A DNA stretch of 64,000 nucleotides from JAAYAY01 sp964563135 (lineage in GTDB: Bacteria; Planctomycetota; Planctomycetia; Pirellulales; Thermoguttaceae), in the NCBI GenBank assembly GCA_964563135.1, contig CAZLWV010000010.1, positions 19,778-83,777 on the forward strand, read 5' to 3'. Every line of letters starts with the position of its first letter. The stretch's first letter is position 1. Made by a program: the position numbers and the translations under genes. The notes under the pieces were generated by a model, which saw nothing but the letters and a program-made list of their open reading frames with translations, was not told the origin of the DNA and did not search any database. Below are positions 36,232 through 46,980 of this stretch, piece after piece.

Positions 36232-36928
36232 ATGTCCTTTTCGAAAAGGAGCGGTGGCGTGGGATACCGATGGAACCGGACGGGTGTGTGGCTGGTGGCT
36301 GCGGCTGCAATTCTAGGCCATGAGTTGTCTGCCAAGGCAGAGGACCGGGGACAGGAGATCGCTGCAAAGAACGGCGAAGTCGTCTTTCCCCTCCAGGAAA
36401 TCTCGGTTCTCAAGGCACCGCTCGAACGATCGCTGCAGAGTGACCTGACCCGCGGGGCCCGAGCCGAGTGCCAGGAAGCCCCGCACGAGGCCGTGAAAGC
36501 CTATCCTAAGGTAGGGCGAAAAAATAACCTTTACAGTTCATCGCACTGCTTGCGAGCAAGCAGTGCCTCACACGAGGCCAACGGGTGTGCCACGGCCTAC
36601 TTGTTGGCCGTGCCGCCGCCAGAGCGCGAATCGTGAAAGTTATTCTTTCGCTCTGCCTAAGTTGCTCTCCCGGAAGCCGATCTATGGCCTGGTCCGACTG
36701 GCTCCGGATCCCTATCAGAAAGAGTCGGGAACGCCTCTCTACTTCGTGGCCGACGAGTCGGGGGAGAAGCCGCCGGAGAAGAAACTGGCCGAAGAGCCGA
36801 AGGAAGAAGCTTCCATCCTCGAGACCCTCAGCGCTGCCTTGGGCATCAAGAAGGCCGCCACTTCTTCGGTCGAAGGGCCTATCTCAGGACCGCGAAGGAA
36901 TCGTCCCCCGGACGGAGGGTACCGCTAG
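36232..36928 (+). pseudogene. secreted protein of unknown function, split by a MITE insertion
   Basis: Originally about 181 residues: signal peptide (VWLVAAAAILGHELSAKA), then ARAECQEAPHEAVKAYPK in the left part and, in the right part, LLSRKPIYGLVRLAPDPY, TPLYFVADESGEKP and a charged tail. The left part (36232-36510, 93 codons) and the right part (36662-36928, 88 codons plus stop) join exactly when the element and one CTAAG copy are removed: gcc-tat-cct-aag-ttg-ctc reads AYPKLL. The 151-base insertion is not a multiple of three and brings an early stop. Related planctomycete proteins share the YPKxxxKKPLYG and FVxDES pattern, but I cannot name the family. Confidence 0.8.
36506..36661. mobile_element. 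MITE with 24-bp inverted repeats and CTAAG target duplication
   Basis: The element covers 36511-36656 (146 bases). The left end begins GTAGGGCGAAAAAATAACCT and the reverse complement of the right end begins GCAGAGCGAAAGAATAACTT; over 24 positions there are five differences, all transitions. CTAAG flanks it on both sides (36506-36510, 36657-36661). Inside are two hairpins: GCACTGCTTGC-GA-GCAAGCAGTGC near 36543-36566 and CACGGCC...GGCCGTG near 36591-36612. No open frame. GCTTGC-type hairpins of this kind are frequent in planctomycete intergenic DNA (from memory). Confidence 0.85.
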
Positions 36929-37050
36929 CGGCGGGAGTCTTGGGACTGGCGCCAAGCAGCCCTGACAAAACGCGGGAATCTTCCACGGCATCGAGCCCCC
37001 ACGATCGGCAGGCGTGTCCGCAGCTCTGAAGGCGACTGACGGGTTGGGTG

Positions 37051-39186
<2,136 letters not shown>

Positions 39187-39607
39187 GGAATCATACCTTC
39201 GTTCACAGGCGCGGAATGTCTCCGCCGGTCCAGTCCATCCTTCCAAAGCCGGCTATCCGTCAGCTCGACCGATTGTATCGCCAATCGATGGGAAGAAAAC
39301 GGCCGGGCCCGGAATCCGCCTCTCGCGGTGGCCCGGCTGCTTCCATCAATAGCCTGGTGTCTCGATGAGACCTGTCGCAACGGCGATGGCAGACACGCCA
39401 CCCTCTGCTGTTGCGACATCACAGGAGCGACGCTGGCCGCCGGGCGTCCATCTCGTGAGACCGCGCGGAGGCCCTGGTCCGGCAACACGAGGATCAGCAT
39501 GCCCGACTGAAAACCGCGGAATCGCGTCCCCCAGAAATCCTCGGCGACAAGCCGGCCGGCCCTCCGTGTTCCCACCTGCCGCAAAACGGCGCCATGAATG
39601 GCCGTTC
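39187..39607. other. intergenic region, about 420 bases
   Basis: Lies between the prolyl oligopeptidase and Dabb genes. No gene or clear signal found. Confidence 0.5.
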
Positions 39608-40018
39608 CTATTCCGCCGCCACGTAGTCGATCACAAGCACCTTGTCGAGCAGCGGAGTGAGCAGGGCCGCGAACTCCTTGTGGGCCGGGTGGGGCAGATA
39701 CACGTCGCGCCCCTTCGTGTCGTTGAACGTCACCAGGAAGCAGTGGGTGAAGCCATCGGCCAGTTTCTCGGGGCTGTTGTTCGTTCCCCACTCGAAGTCG
39801 ACCACTTCGGGAACTTTCGATGGCAGGGCCCGGAATGCATCCTCGATCTTCTTCACTTCCTCCGCAGAGGCGTCGTTCTTGAACTTGAACATCACGACAT
39901 GACGGAGCTTGCCCAGGTTGGGCTTCTTGCCTGTGGCAGGCTCCCAGGCCTTCAAAGAACTCGCCACCACAGCCAGTATCAACAGTCCGACCAACGTCCA
40001 TACGTGTGCTTTTCGCAT
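39608..40018 (-). CDS. secreted Dabb (stress-responsive A/B barrel) domain protein
   Basis: A 136-residue protein with a signal peptide (LVGLLILAVVASSLKA) and one ferredoxin-like Dabb barrel: LRHVVMFKFKNDASAEEVKKIEDAF, VDFEWGTNNSPEKLADGFTHCFLVTF, YLPHPAHKEFAALL. The HPAH motif and length are typical. Related proteins appear in plant stress responses and bacterial lyases; the role here is unknown. It is divergent from apt. Confidence 0.86.
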   Translation of the reverse strand: MRKAHVWTLVGLLILAVVASSLKAWEPATGKKPNLGKLRHVVMFKFKNDASAEEVKKIEDAFRALPSKVPEVVDFEWGTNNSPEKLADGFTHCFLVTFNDTKGRDVYLPHPAHKEFAALLTPLLDKVLVIDYVAAE

Positions 40019-40307
40019 GTCGCAGATCCTTGATGTCCCTGTTTGTCGTAACGCTGGAACTGCCAGGCATTGACGTCAAATATACACGGCGATGATCAGC
40101 GATATAAGGGCTGACGACAATTCCGCCAGCCGGCCCCGTCGAGCTTTTGGCATGTGGCACACCGGATCTCCAAGGTGTGCCCAGACTCTTCGGGCGTCCA
40201 AGTCGATGACACCAGCCGCCAGTCGGTCGCCCTCTTCTCGCCCCTTCGCGGCCACACTATATTTCAGGTTCGCACTACGCCCCACCCCGCCCCCGAAGGA
40301 GCCGCAG

Positions 40308-40844
40308 ATGGCAGATTCTGCCCAGTTTGACCTCAAAGCCCACATTCGCTCAATTCCCGATTTTCCCAAGCCGGGGATTCTGTTCCGCGACATAACCCCC
40401 CTGCTCGGGAATGCCGAAGCCTTCCGGCACACGATCTGCCAGATGGCCGATGCCGTCCGCTCGCTGGGCGTCCAGCAGGTCGCTGCGGCCGAGGCCCGTG
40501 GGTTTCTGTTTGCCGCGCCACTGGCGGTTCAGCTTCGAACGGGCTTGATCCCCATCCGAAAACCCCGCAAGCTCCCGTTTGAGACGATTTCTCACAGCTA
40601 TGAGCTTGAATACGGCACCGACACGCTGGAGATCCATACCGACGCGGTGGAACCCGGAGCCCGGGTCCTGGTCGTCGACGATCTCCTGGCCACCGGCGGA
40701 ACCATCGAGGCTTGCTGCAAGCTGATCGAGAAAGCGGGGGGCATCGTCGTAGGCTGCCTGTTCCTGGTTGAGCTTCTGGGCGAAGGGGGAGCCGAAAAGA
40801 TCAAGGACTACAACAAGATCAGCCTGATTCAGTTTGGCCAGTAG
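40308..40844 (+). CDS. apt: adenine phosphoribosyltransferase
   Basis: A 178-residue cytoplasmic salvage enzyme converting adenine and PRPP to AMP. It has DFPKPGILFRDITPLL at the N-terminus, the flexible-loop region RKPRKLPFETISHSYELEYG and the PRPP signature VLVVDDLLATGGT. The ATG at 40308 has AAGGAG seven bases upstream. The stop codon TAG overlaps the left end of an inverted-repeat element starting at 40843, so the last codons may have been set by that insertion. Confidence 0.94.
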   Translation: MADSAQFDLKAHIRSIPDFPKPGILFRDITPLLGNAEAFRHTICQMADAVRSLGVQQVAAAEARGFLFAAPLAVQLRTGLIPIRKPRKLPFETISHSYELEYGTDTLEIHTDAVEPGARVLVVDDLLATGGTIEACCKLIEKAGGIVVGCLFLVELLGEGGAEKIKDYNKISLIQFGQ

Positions 40845-40948
40845 TGCTCTGTCTCAGCCAAGAATTGGGGACGAAACTGCGGAACAACTCGGCGATTGTC
40901 GCATGATTCTACGCCATTGACCCCAAAATTAAGCTGTGACAGAGCACT
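40843..40948. mobile_element. short inverted-repeat (MITE-like) element abutting apt
   Basis: The left end starts AGTGCTCTGTCTCAGCCAAG and the reverse complement of the right end starts AGTGCTCTGTCACAGCTTAA; over 28 positions about 20 agree, including the first eleven and the final GGGG. Total length about 106 bases. No target duplication is visible. No open frame inside. The left end overlaps the apt stop codon. Confidence 0.68.
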
Positions 40949-41268
40949 CGCTCAAAGACTCCCCTCGGCTTCGCCGCTCGAGCCATTCTGCCAGTCTGGC
41001 GAGGCCGAATTGATCGGTCCTGCAGGCAACTCGTCCTATCCCGCACAATTTGACCGGAATTGTGGTCGATGCGCGTTCGATAATCCCTAGAGTCAACCCC
41101 AGAACGCCTGCGATGTCAGCAGCCCCCACCCTTGAGAGACCTCATTGGAGGTTCTGGGGTAGGCCTTCAGAGTCGGTTCCTAGACGGTGCGCCACGAGTC
41201 CCCTCATCTTGCGAGGGGCTCGGGCGCCGCGTGGCTCGGCACAAAACCACTTCCATCAAGGGGATGGC
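40949..41268. other. intergenic region, about 320 bases
   Basis: No gene seen; it presumably contains the promoter of the small secreted protein at 41269. Confidence 0.5.
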
Positions 41269-41676
41269 ATGAGACGAAGTACGCCGGCACTCTGTGTCGT
41301 TTTCCTATTGAGCGCGAGCGCCGCGCGGGCCGACGGGCACAGCCCTGCGCCAACCCAACCCGCGCTGAGCAGCACGCCGCGGATTGCCTCGCCATCGGGA
41401 CAAGTCTATTCTCTGGGGCTGCCAAGTCCTCAGCGCCCCGCAATCAACGCCCAGCGGAGTCCTTTCGCCTCGCACAGCAGCCAGACCGAGCCACGCGCAG
41501 GCGCCGGTGCGGTGGTCCCGCAGGACATGTCCGCGACGGGGTGGACCGGCTATGGATTCGGGGGAGTCCCGACCTATCAGTGGGGCTACTTTGGCGCCCG
41601 TTACCGCCCCGTCAAGATCTATCACCAGGGCTACTACGGCCACCAGATGTCGTTCGGATACCGGCGAGGTTACTAG
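41269..41676 (+). CDS. small secreted protein, Tyr/Gly-rich C-terminus, unknown function
   Basis: A 135-residue protein with a signal peptide (LCVVFLLSASAARA), a Ser/Pro-rich low-complexity middle and a tail rich in Tyr, Gly and Arg (YGFGGVPTYQWGYFGARYRP, GYYGHQMSFGYRRGY). AAGGGG precedes the ATG. I do not recognise the family; composition suggests an exported surface or matrix protein. Confidence 0.65.
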   Translation: MRRSTPALCVVFLLSASAARADGHSPAPTQPALSSTPRIASPSGQVYSLGLPSPQRPAINAQRSPFASHSSQTEPRAGAGAVVPQDMSATGWTGYGFGGVPTYQWGYFGARYRPVKIYHQGYYGHQMSFGYRRGY

Positions 41677-41990
41677 ATCTGGTTGGGTGAGGACAGGATA
41701 CCTCAGCATATTGCGTAAGCTGCCAACGCCAGCATTGCTTGATTCCACGCTACTGGGGCAAGGTCAGGCTTGGTGACCTGTGTCTACCTGTCTACCGGAA
41801 AAATCGATGTAGGGGGCGTTGCCGAGGTTGGGGTAGAATGGCACGGCGTTTGGACAGAGCTCCTGCGGACAAGGTCGTCCATGGTTGATGGTGCAGCGTT
41901 GCCGAGAATCCGATTCCAACAGAAAACCCAACACGATTTCCCGGCGATTGGACCGACGACCATGGGGACCGGCTTTTCAGCGACGGGCAG
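41677..41990. other. intergenic region, about 310 bases
   Basis: It marks the boundary to the more AT-rich polysaccharide locus. No gene or clear promoter identified. Confidence 0.45.
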
Positions 41991-43586
41991 ATGATCAAGG
42001 TGGCAGCGCCCAAGGCGGGCGTTGTGGTGGGCTTGCTGCTGTTGTGCCTGATCCCGCGGATCTGGGCGGGGACACTTCACGATGTTCTCTGTCCGGATGC
42101 GGTATCCTATATACGGTGGACGGAGGCCCTGGAGAGCGGGAATGCCAGGGTGGCGTTCCAGTATACGGGGGTCTGCCTCTACCAGCCCTTGCTGCTCGGG
42201 CTGAAATCCCTTCCAGGCGACTGGCTGACGTTGGCCAAATGGTGGAGTGTCGCCATGGCGACGCTGGCGATCCTGCCGATCTACGGTTGGATCCGGCGAC
42301 AGTTCAACGAGACGCTGGCGATCATTGGCGGTGGTTTCTACGCATTGCATCCGGCAGTGATCCACGACAGCCCGCTCATTGTGCGGGATCCTACCTTTTG
42401 GCTACTGTTTGCCCTCGGATTGTACACTGCGTGGCGCTCGGTATCGGAACTCCGGTACCGGTGGTTTGCCGCTTTTGCGGTGGTTTTTGGATTGGCGATC
42501 CATTTGCGGACCGAGGGGTGGCTGCTTGCTCCAGTGCTCGTGGTGTGGATTACATTCCGACCACAGCAGACATGGGGAAACCGGTTTGTGACTGCCCTGG
42601 CGGCTTCTCTCGCAGTCGCAGTGGGGCCTGTTGGCGGCTGGGTCGTCCATGAAATGATGTTTGCCCCCGTAGAGAAGCGGGTGCAAACGAGCATGCACAA
42701 GGAAACGGCGAAAGAAGAAGCTGAGAAGACCGTGAAGAGCGGAATTGTGGGCGACAAGCGGCATTTGGCGCGGATAGAAGCGCTTGGTGAAGACGCTGTT
42801 TCGACGGCGATGATCATGGACGGCACAGTCAAGAGTGTCGTTCGGTACGGGAAGGGATTCGGCATTCTCCAGCTCGTCCTCGCGATGGCCGGAATGGCCC
42901 ACTGGAGACTACGGTCGTTTGGCCCGTCCAAGGGGGCGTTGCTGCTCCTGGTGATCCTCTCTGCCGGAGCTATATGGGCATGTTTCTGCCTTATCGGGCT
43001 GGATCGCCGCTATGTGGTTCCAAGTGTTATCGTGTCACTCCCTGCCATCGCAGCGGGGTTGTGTCTGACCGCGAGTCTTGTCGCCCGTCGATCGACGGGG
43101 ACTCACCGCCAGGAATATCCCTTCTGGTTGTACCGTTTGCTGGCTGCAAGTGGCATCTTCCTTGCAGCAGTGGTCCTCGCCAGTCCTCGGCCGTTACTTC
43201 GCGATCAGGCTGAAATCGGCCGCTGGATTCGGGCAAATCTGGGGCCAGGCGTCCGTATCGCGATGAATCTGAAATGGCCAAGCCTGGTGGAGTACTACTC
43301 TGAGGGAACGATCTTGTTTCTGGTGCCACCAAGCGGCCCTCGCAATCCCGAAAAAGATTGGCTTGCGCTATGCAAGTCGAAACCATCGGTCCTTCTCATC
43401 TGGCTTGAGTGGCCAAATCTTGAAGGACGCGAGCCTTTCGAGTTGGGAATTTCTATGGTGAAAGGGGCTGGATACCGAGAGGTGCCGGCCGACGAGCTTC
43501 CAGAAGAGTGCCGGAGGATTCTAGTGCTGGTGCGGGAAGACCGCGAGTCGGCGCGATTGAGTGCTCGATCGGATTCCTCTCGATAG
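41991..43586 (+). CDS. membrane glycosyltransferase, GT39/ArnT-like
   Basis: A 531-residue protein with roughly nine to eleven membrane helices and the layout of the PMT/ArnT superfamily: VLCPDAVSYIRWTEALE after helix 1 (acidic catalytic site), HDSPLIVRDPTFWLLFALGLY, and a C-terminal soluble part (PLLRDQAEIGRWIRANLGPG). Such enzymes use polyprenyl-phosphate sugars on the outer face of the inner membrane. It opens the polysaccharide locus. No ribosome site is evident at 41991. Confidence 0.72.
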   Translation: MIKVAAPKAGVVVGLLLLCLIPRIWAGTLHDVLCPDAVSYIRWTEALESGNARVAFQYTGVCLYQPLLLGLKSLPGDWLTLAKWWSVAMATLAILPIYGWIRRQFNETLAIIGGGFYALHPAVIHDSPLIVRDPTFWLLFALGLYTAWRSVSELRYRWFAAFAVVFGLAIHLRTEGWLLAPVLVVWITFRPQQTWGNRFVTALAASLAVAVGPVGGWVVHEMMFAPVEKRVQTSMHKETAKEEAEKTVKSGIVGDKRHLARIEALGEDAVSTAMIMDGTVKSVVRYGKGFGILQLVLAMAGMAHWRLRSFGPSKGALLLLVILSAGAIWACFCLIGLDRRYVVPSVIVSLPAIAAGLCLTASLVARRSTGTHRQEYPFWLYRLLAASGIFLAAVVLASPRPLLRDQAEIGRWIRANLGPGVRIAMNLKWPSLVEYYSEGTILFLVPPSGPRNPEKDWLALCKSKPSVLLIWLEWPNLEGREPFELGISMVKGAGYREVPADELPEECRRILVLVREDRESARLSARSDSSR

Positions 43587-43819
43587 TGTTCGCCGTGCTA
43601 TCGCTGCTAGCAGTTACTGCGAGATCGTCACGATGGTCTGTACTGTGATCCATCGATGACTCCGCTTGAAGAGTCCTTTGCCGACCGTATCGGCGGTTGG
43701 CTGGGCAATTCGACAGACAGACAGACGAACTCGGCCAACTCATATTTCTCGATATTCAGTCAAATGGTACCATCGCTTCCCTATGATCCCTTTTTACGGT
43801 CTGTTGGATTACCCACTCC

Positions 43820-44362
43820 ATGAAAATCGTCCGCATTGCTGGCGTGCGAGCCAACTTCATGGAGATTGCCTCCATCACGGATGCATTCTGCGCGCATCCC
43901 GACATCGAACCGCTTCTTGTCCACACGGGACAGCATTACGACCAGAAGACGGGCGATCTCTTCTTTCGCGAACAGGGCATCCCGGCGCCGGACATCAACC
44001 TTGAGGTCGGCAGCGGCAGCCATGCGGTCCAAACCGCGAAGATCATGAAGGCGTTCGAGGGGGCCTGCATCGCGCAGAAGTTCGACTACGTGCTCGTGGT
44101 GGGTGACGTGAACAGCATGATCGCTTGCGGCCTCGTGGCGATCAAACTGGGGTCACTTGTGAGGTCGGATGCAATCAACTCGCGCGAACGAGAATTGCCG
44201 CGATTCTGGCAGCGTACAAGAGGGCGAAACGCGGTCAGTACGACCAGCGGGGAATCCCCAATCCTTAGGATGGTCGTGCGCCAGACCGAATCGTCGAAGT
44301 TCTCGTTGGGCGAGATAGACAGCCAAATGCTGAATAAGAAACGGTACCATATACTCATGTGA
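43820..44362 (+). pseudogene. wecB: truncated UDP-N-acetylglucosamine 2-epimerase
   Basis: Residues 1 to about 112 match the N-terminal Rossmann half of non-hydrolysing UDP-GlcNAc 2-epimerase (HTGQHYDQKTGDLFF, DYVLVVGDVNSMIACGLVAIKL). Similarity stops near 44155, where HVEAGLRS would be expected; the rest of the frame is not epimerase. The usual GTRPNF loop reads GVRANF, another sign of decay. About 50 bases after the frame lies an intact wecB. A short stretch at about 44180-44265 in another frame (ending KRGQYDQRGIPNP-stop) looks like a protein end, so a deletion joining two genes is plausible. Confidence 0.72.
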
Positions 44363-44365
44363 GTA
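44352..44365. promoter_or_regulatory. 14-base palindrome upstream of wecB
   Basis: TACTCATGTGAGTA, a perfect six-base inverted repeat around TG, about 50 bases before the wecB start. It could be an operator; position and symmetry are the only evidence. Confidence 0.3.
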
Positions 44366-44413
44366 GATATCGTGCAATCTATTGGGGTGGCTCATGTCGA
44401 GAAAGAAAGCTCT

Positions 44414-45634
44414 ATGAGCGATGGACACAAGCGCATCTCCGTCCTGTTCGGCACCCGGCCCGAGGCAATTAAGTTATGCGCTCTTGTGACGGCGTTGCGG
44501 TCGCATCCTCATTTGAAGACGCACGTCTGTGTTACCGGGCAGCATCGCGAAATGTTGGCCCAGGTGCTGGAGGCATTTGACGTTGACGCGGATGCCGATC
44601 TCGCGCTCATGCGTCAAGACCAGACGCTCGGCGGGCTGACTTCGCGAGCCACTGCTGCGATTGATGCCTACCTGCACGGACACAGGCCGGACATGGTCGT
44701 TGTTCAGGGGGATACAACAACGACCTTCTGTGCGGCCCTCTGCGCTTTTTATCACAAGATTCCGGTTGCCCACGTCGAGGCAGGTCTGCGCACCTGGAAT
44801 ACTCGTTCGCCGTTTCCGGAGGAGATGAATCGTGTTCTTGTCAGTCGTTTGGCGGATCTGCATTTCGCCCCGACCGAGACGGCCAAGCAGAACCTTCTGC
44901 GCGAGCATGTGCCGGAATCAAGAGTCATTGTCACCGGGAATACCGTCATCGATGCGCTCAGGATCGCCGTGGAGAAAGTGAAGGTCGAAAAGCCAGAGAT
45001 TCCCGGCCTGCCGCTGCACCTATTGAACAGCAGTTCGGATTTGCCGATCGTCTTGATCACGGGCCATCGCCGTGAAAACTTCGGCCGGGGCTTCGAGAAC
45101 ATTTGCCGTGCCGTGAAAGAGTTGGCGCAACGTTTCCCGGAAACGCAATTCGTCTACCCGGTCCACCTGAATCCAAATGTTCGCGGACCGATATACCGCC
45201 TGCTCGGAGCGTATTCGAACATCCACCTGACCGAGCCGCTTGGCTACCTCCAGTTCGTTGCCGTGATGAGCCGCGCGACGATTGTGCTGACCGATTCGGG
45301 GGGGGTACAGGAAGAAGCCCCCTACCTGGGAAAACCGGTTCTGGTCACGCGCGACACCACCGAGCGTCCTGAGGCCGTAAACATGGGGGCTGTACGCCTG
45401 GTCGGGGTCGACCGGAAGGCGATCGTCGAGCATGTGACCACGCTGCTGACCAACGTGCCCGCGTGTTCTGCGATGGCCACCGCCGTTAGCCCTTACGGAG
45501 ACGGGCACGCGTGCAGACGGATTGTGTCGGCCCTGGAATGCTACTGGAACGTTCCTGCCGAGAATGCCAGGAACGAGCGTGCATATCAGGGCTATTGCCG
45601 ACTGGTGCCGAAGCGCCCAATTGTCCTCAATTGA
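44414..45634 (+). CDS. wecB: UDP-N-acetylglucosamine 2-epimerase (non-hydrolysing)
   Basis: A 406-residue enzyme interconverting UDP-GlcNAc and UDP-ManNAc. It has the VLFGTRPEAIKL loop, QGDTTTTFCAAL, HVEAGLRTWNTRSPFPEEMNR, the HRRENFGRG motif, and DSGGVQEEAPYLGKPVLVTRDTTERPE. The C-terminal tail is about 25 residues longer than usual. The product could feed N-acetylmannosamine-type sugars for the NeuB enzyme further on, or a ManNAc(A) unit. The ATG at 44414 is chosen because it places GTRPEA near the start. Confidence 0.94.
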   Translation: MSDGHKRISVLFGTRPEAIKLCALVTALRSHPHLKTHVCVTGQHREMLAQVLEAFDVDADADLALMRQDQTLGGLTSRATAAIDAYLHGHRPDMVVVQGDTTTTFCAALCAFYHKIPVAHVEAGLRTWNTRSPFPEEMNRVLVSRLADLHFAPTETAKQNLLREHVPESRVIVTGNTVIDALRIAVEKVKVEKPEIPGLPLHLLNSSSDLPIVLITGHRRENFGRGFENICRAVKELAQRFPETQFVYPVHLNPNVRGPIYRLLGAYSNIHLTEPLGYLQFVAVMSRATIVLTDSGGVQEEAPYLGKPVLVTRDTTERPEAVNMGAVRLVGVDRKAIVEHVTTLLTNVPACSAMATAVSPYGDGHACRRIVSALECYWNVPAENARNERAYQGYCRLVPKRPIVLN

Positions 45635-45820
45635 CGGTATCCTTCGGGGGGACCCATCTGGCGAAACACATTCTGTGGCCGCGTTTTCTGCCAAGGCGTC
45701 AAGGCGGGGCAACAGAACTGACCTTGATCGATACTTTCCCTTGAGTAACAATCTCCTTGACGGCCCCTGACACAGGGGCGGCAAGATGCCTAATTGCTCC
45801 CCTTAAAGAAAGGATTCGAG

Positions 45821-46912
45821 ATGGGAATTGCGGTAGTGACAGGGTCTGGAGGCCTGATTGGAGCCGAGGCGGTTTGTCATTTTGCCGATCATGGTTGGGA
45901 AGTGGTCGGTATTGACAACGACATGAGAAAGTACTTCTTCGGCGCCGAAGCGTCAACCGAGTGGAGCATTCGGCGTCTTCAGGAGACGGTCCCGCGCTAT
46001 CGCCATCACGCCTGTGACATTCGGGACCGACATGCGATTGATGCGATATTTCGGGAGTATGGACGCGACATTGGCCTGATCATTCACACGGCAGCACAAC
46101 CGTCGCACGATTGGGCCGCTAACGAACCGTATACCGATTTCTCGGTGAATGCGACAGGAACGCTCGTGATGCTTGAGGCAACACGGACGCACTGTCCTGA
46201 AGCCGTATTCATATTCACATCAACAAACAAGGTATATGGCGATACCCCCAATTCCCTGCCGCTCGTCGAGACGGAAACACGATGGGAGCTTGACTCCTCT
46301 CATCCCTATTACGAACGGGGAATCGACGAAACGATGTCGATCGATCAGTCCAAACACTCGTTATTCGGCGTGTCCAAGGTAGCGGCGGACATTCTGGTCC
46401 AGGAATACGGCCGATACTTCGGCATGAGAACAGCCGTGTTCCGAGGCGGTTGTCTCACAGGCGGAGGACACTCTGGTACAGAACTGCACGGCTTCCTCAG
46501 TTACCTGATGCGGTGCTGCATCGAAGGACGCCCGTATACCGTTCACGGTTATAAGGGGAAGCAGGTTCGCGACAACATTCACGCGAAGGACCTGGTCAGC
46601 ATGTTTGCACATTTCGCTCGGAATCCGCGATGTGGAGAAGTGTACAACGCCGGTGGAAGTCGGCACAGTCATTGCTCAATGCTTGAGGCAATCGTGATGT
46701 GCGAGGCGATCAGCGGCCGGAAGCTCACCTTCACATACAATGACCAAAGCCGCATCGGTGATCATGTGTGGTACGTCAGCGACGTAACCCGTTTTCGGAA
46801 GCACTTTCCGGAGTGGGAGTACCAGTACGACTTACACGCAATCATGATTGATATCTATGACGGATGGAGAAATCGCATTGGCGTCGAAGGGGGCCGATGT
46901 GCTGCGGCCTAG
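45821..46912 (+). CDS. NAD-dependent sugar epimerase/dehydratase (CDP-paratose 2-epimerase-like)
   Basis: A 363-residue extended SDR. The dinucleotide loop is TGSGGLIGAE; NDMRKYFFGAEASTEW is the hallmark of the CDP-paratose/tyvelose 2-epimerase branch. FTSTNKVYGD holds the Thr. The catalytic Tyr of YxxxK appears replaced by Phe: SLFGVSKVAAD. HNIHAKDL-like binding (VRDNIHAKDLVSMF) is present. AAAGGA precedes the ATG at 45821. The substrate is not certain given the Tyr change. Confidence 0.85.
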   Translation: MGIAVVTGSGGLIGAEAVCHFADHGWEVVGIDNDMRKYFFGAEASTEWSIRRLQETVPRYRHHACDIRDRHAIDAIFREYGRDIGLIIHTAAQPSHDWAANEPYTDFSVNATGTLVMLEATRTHCPEAVFIFTSTNKVYGDTPNSLPLVETETRWELDSSHPYYERGIDETMSIDQSKHSLFGVSKVAADILVQEYGRYFGMRTAVFRGGCLTGGGHSGTELHGFLSYLMRCCIEGRPYTVHGYKGKQVRDNIHAKDLVSMFAHFARNPRCGEVYNAGGSRHSHCSMLEAIVMCEAISGRKLTFTYNDQSRIGDHVWYVSDVTRFRKHFPEWEYQYDLHAIMIDIYDGWRNRIGVEGGRCAAA

Positions 46913-46980
46913 CACTCTTGCACCGGTCGTGGGCGCCGGGCCTGCCAGATTCTGACGCGGCCGGATTCGTGCCACAACAA

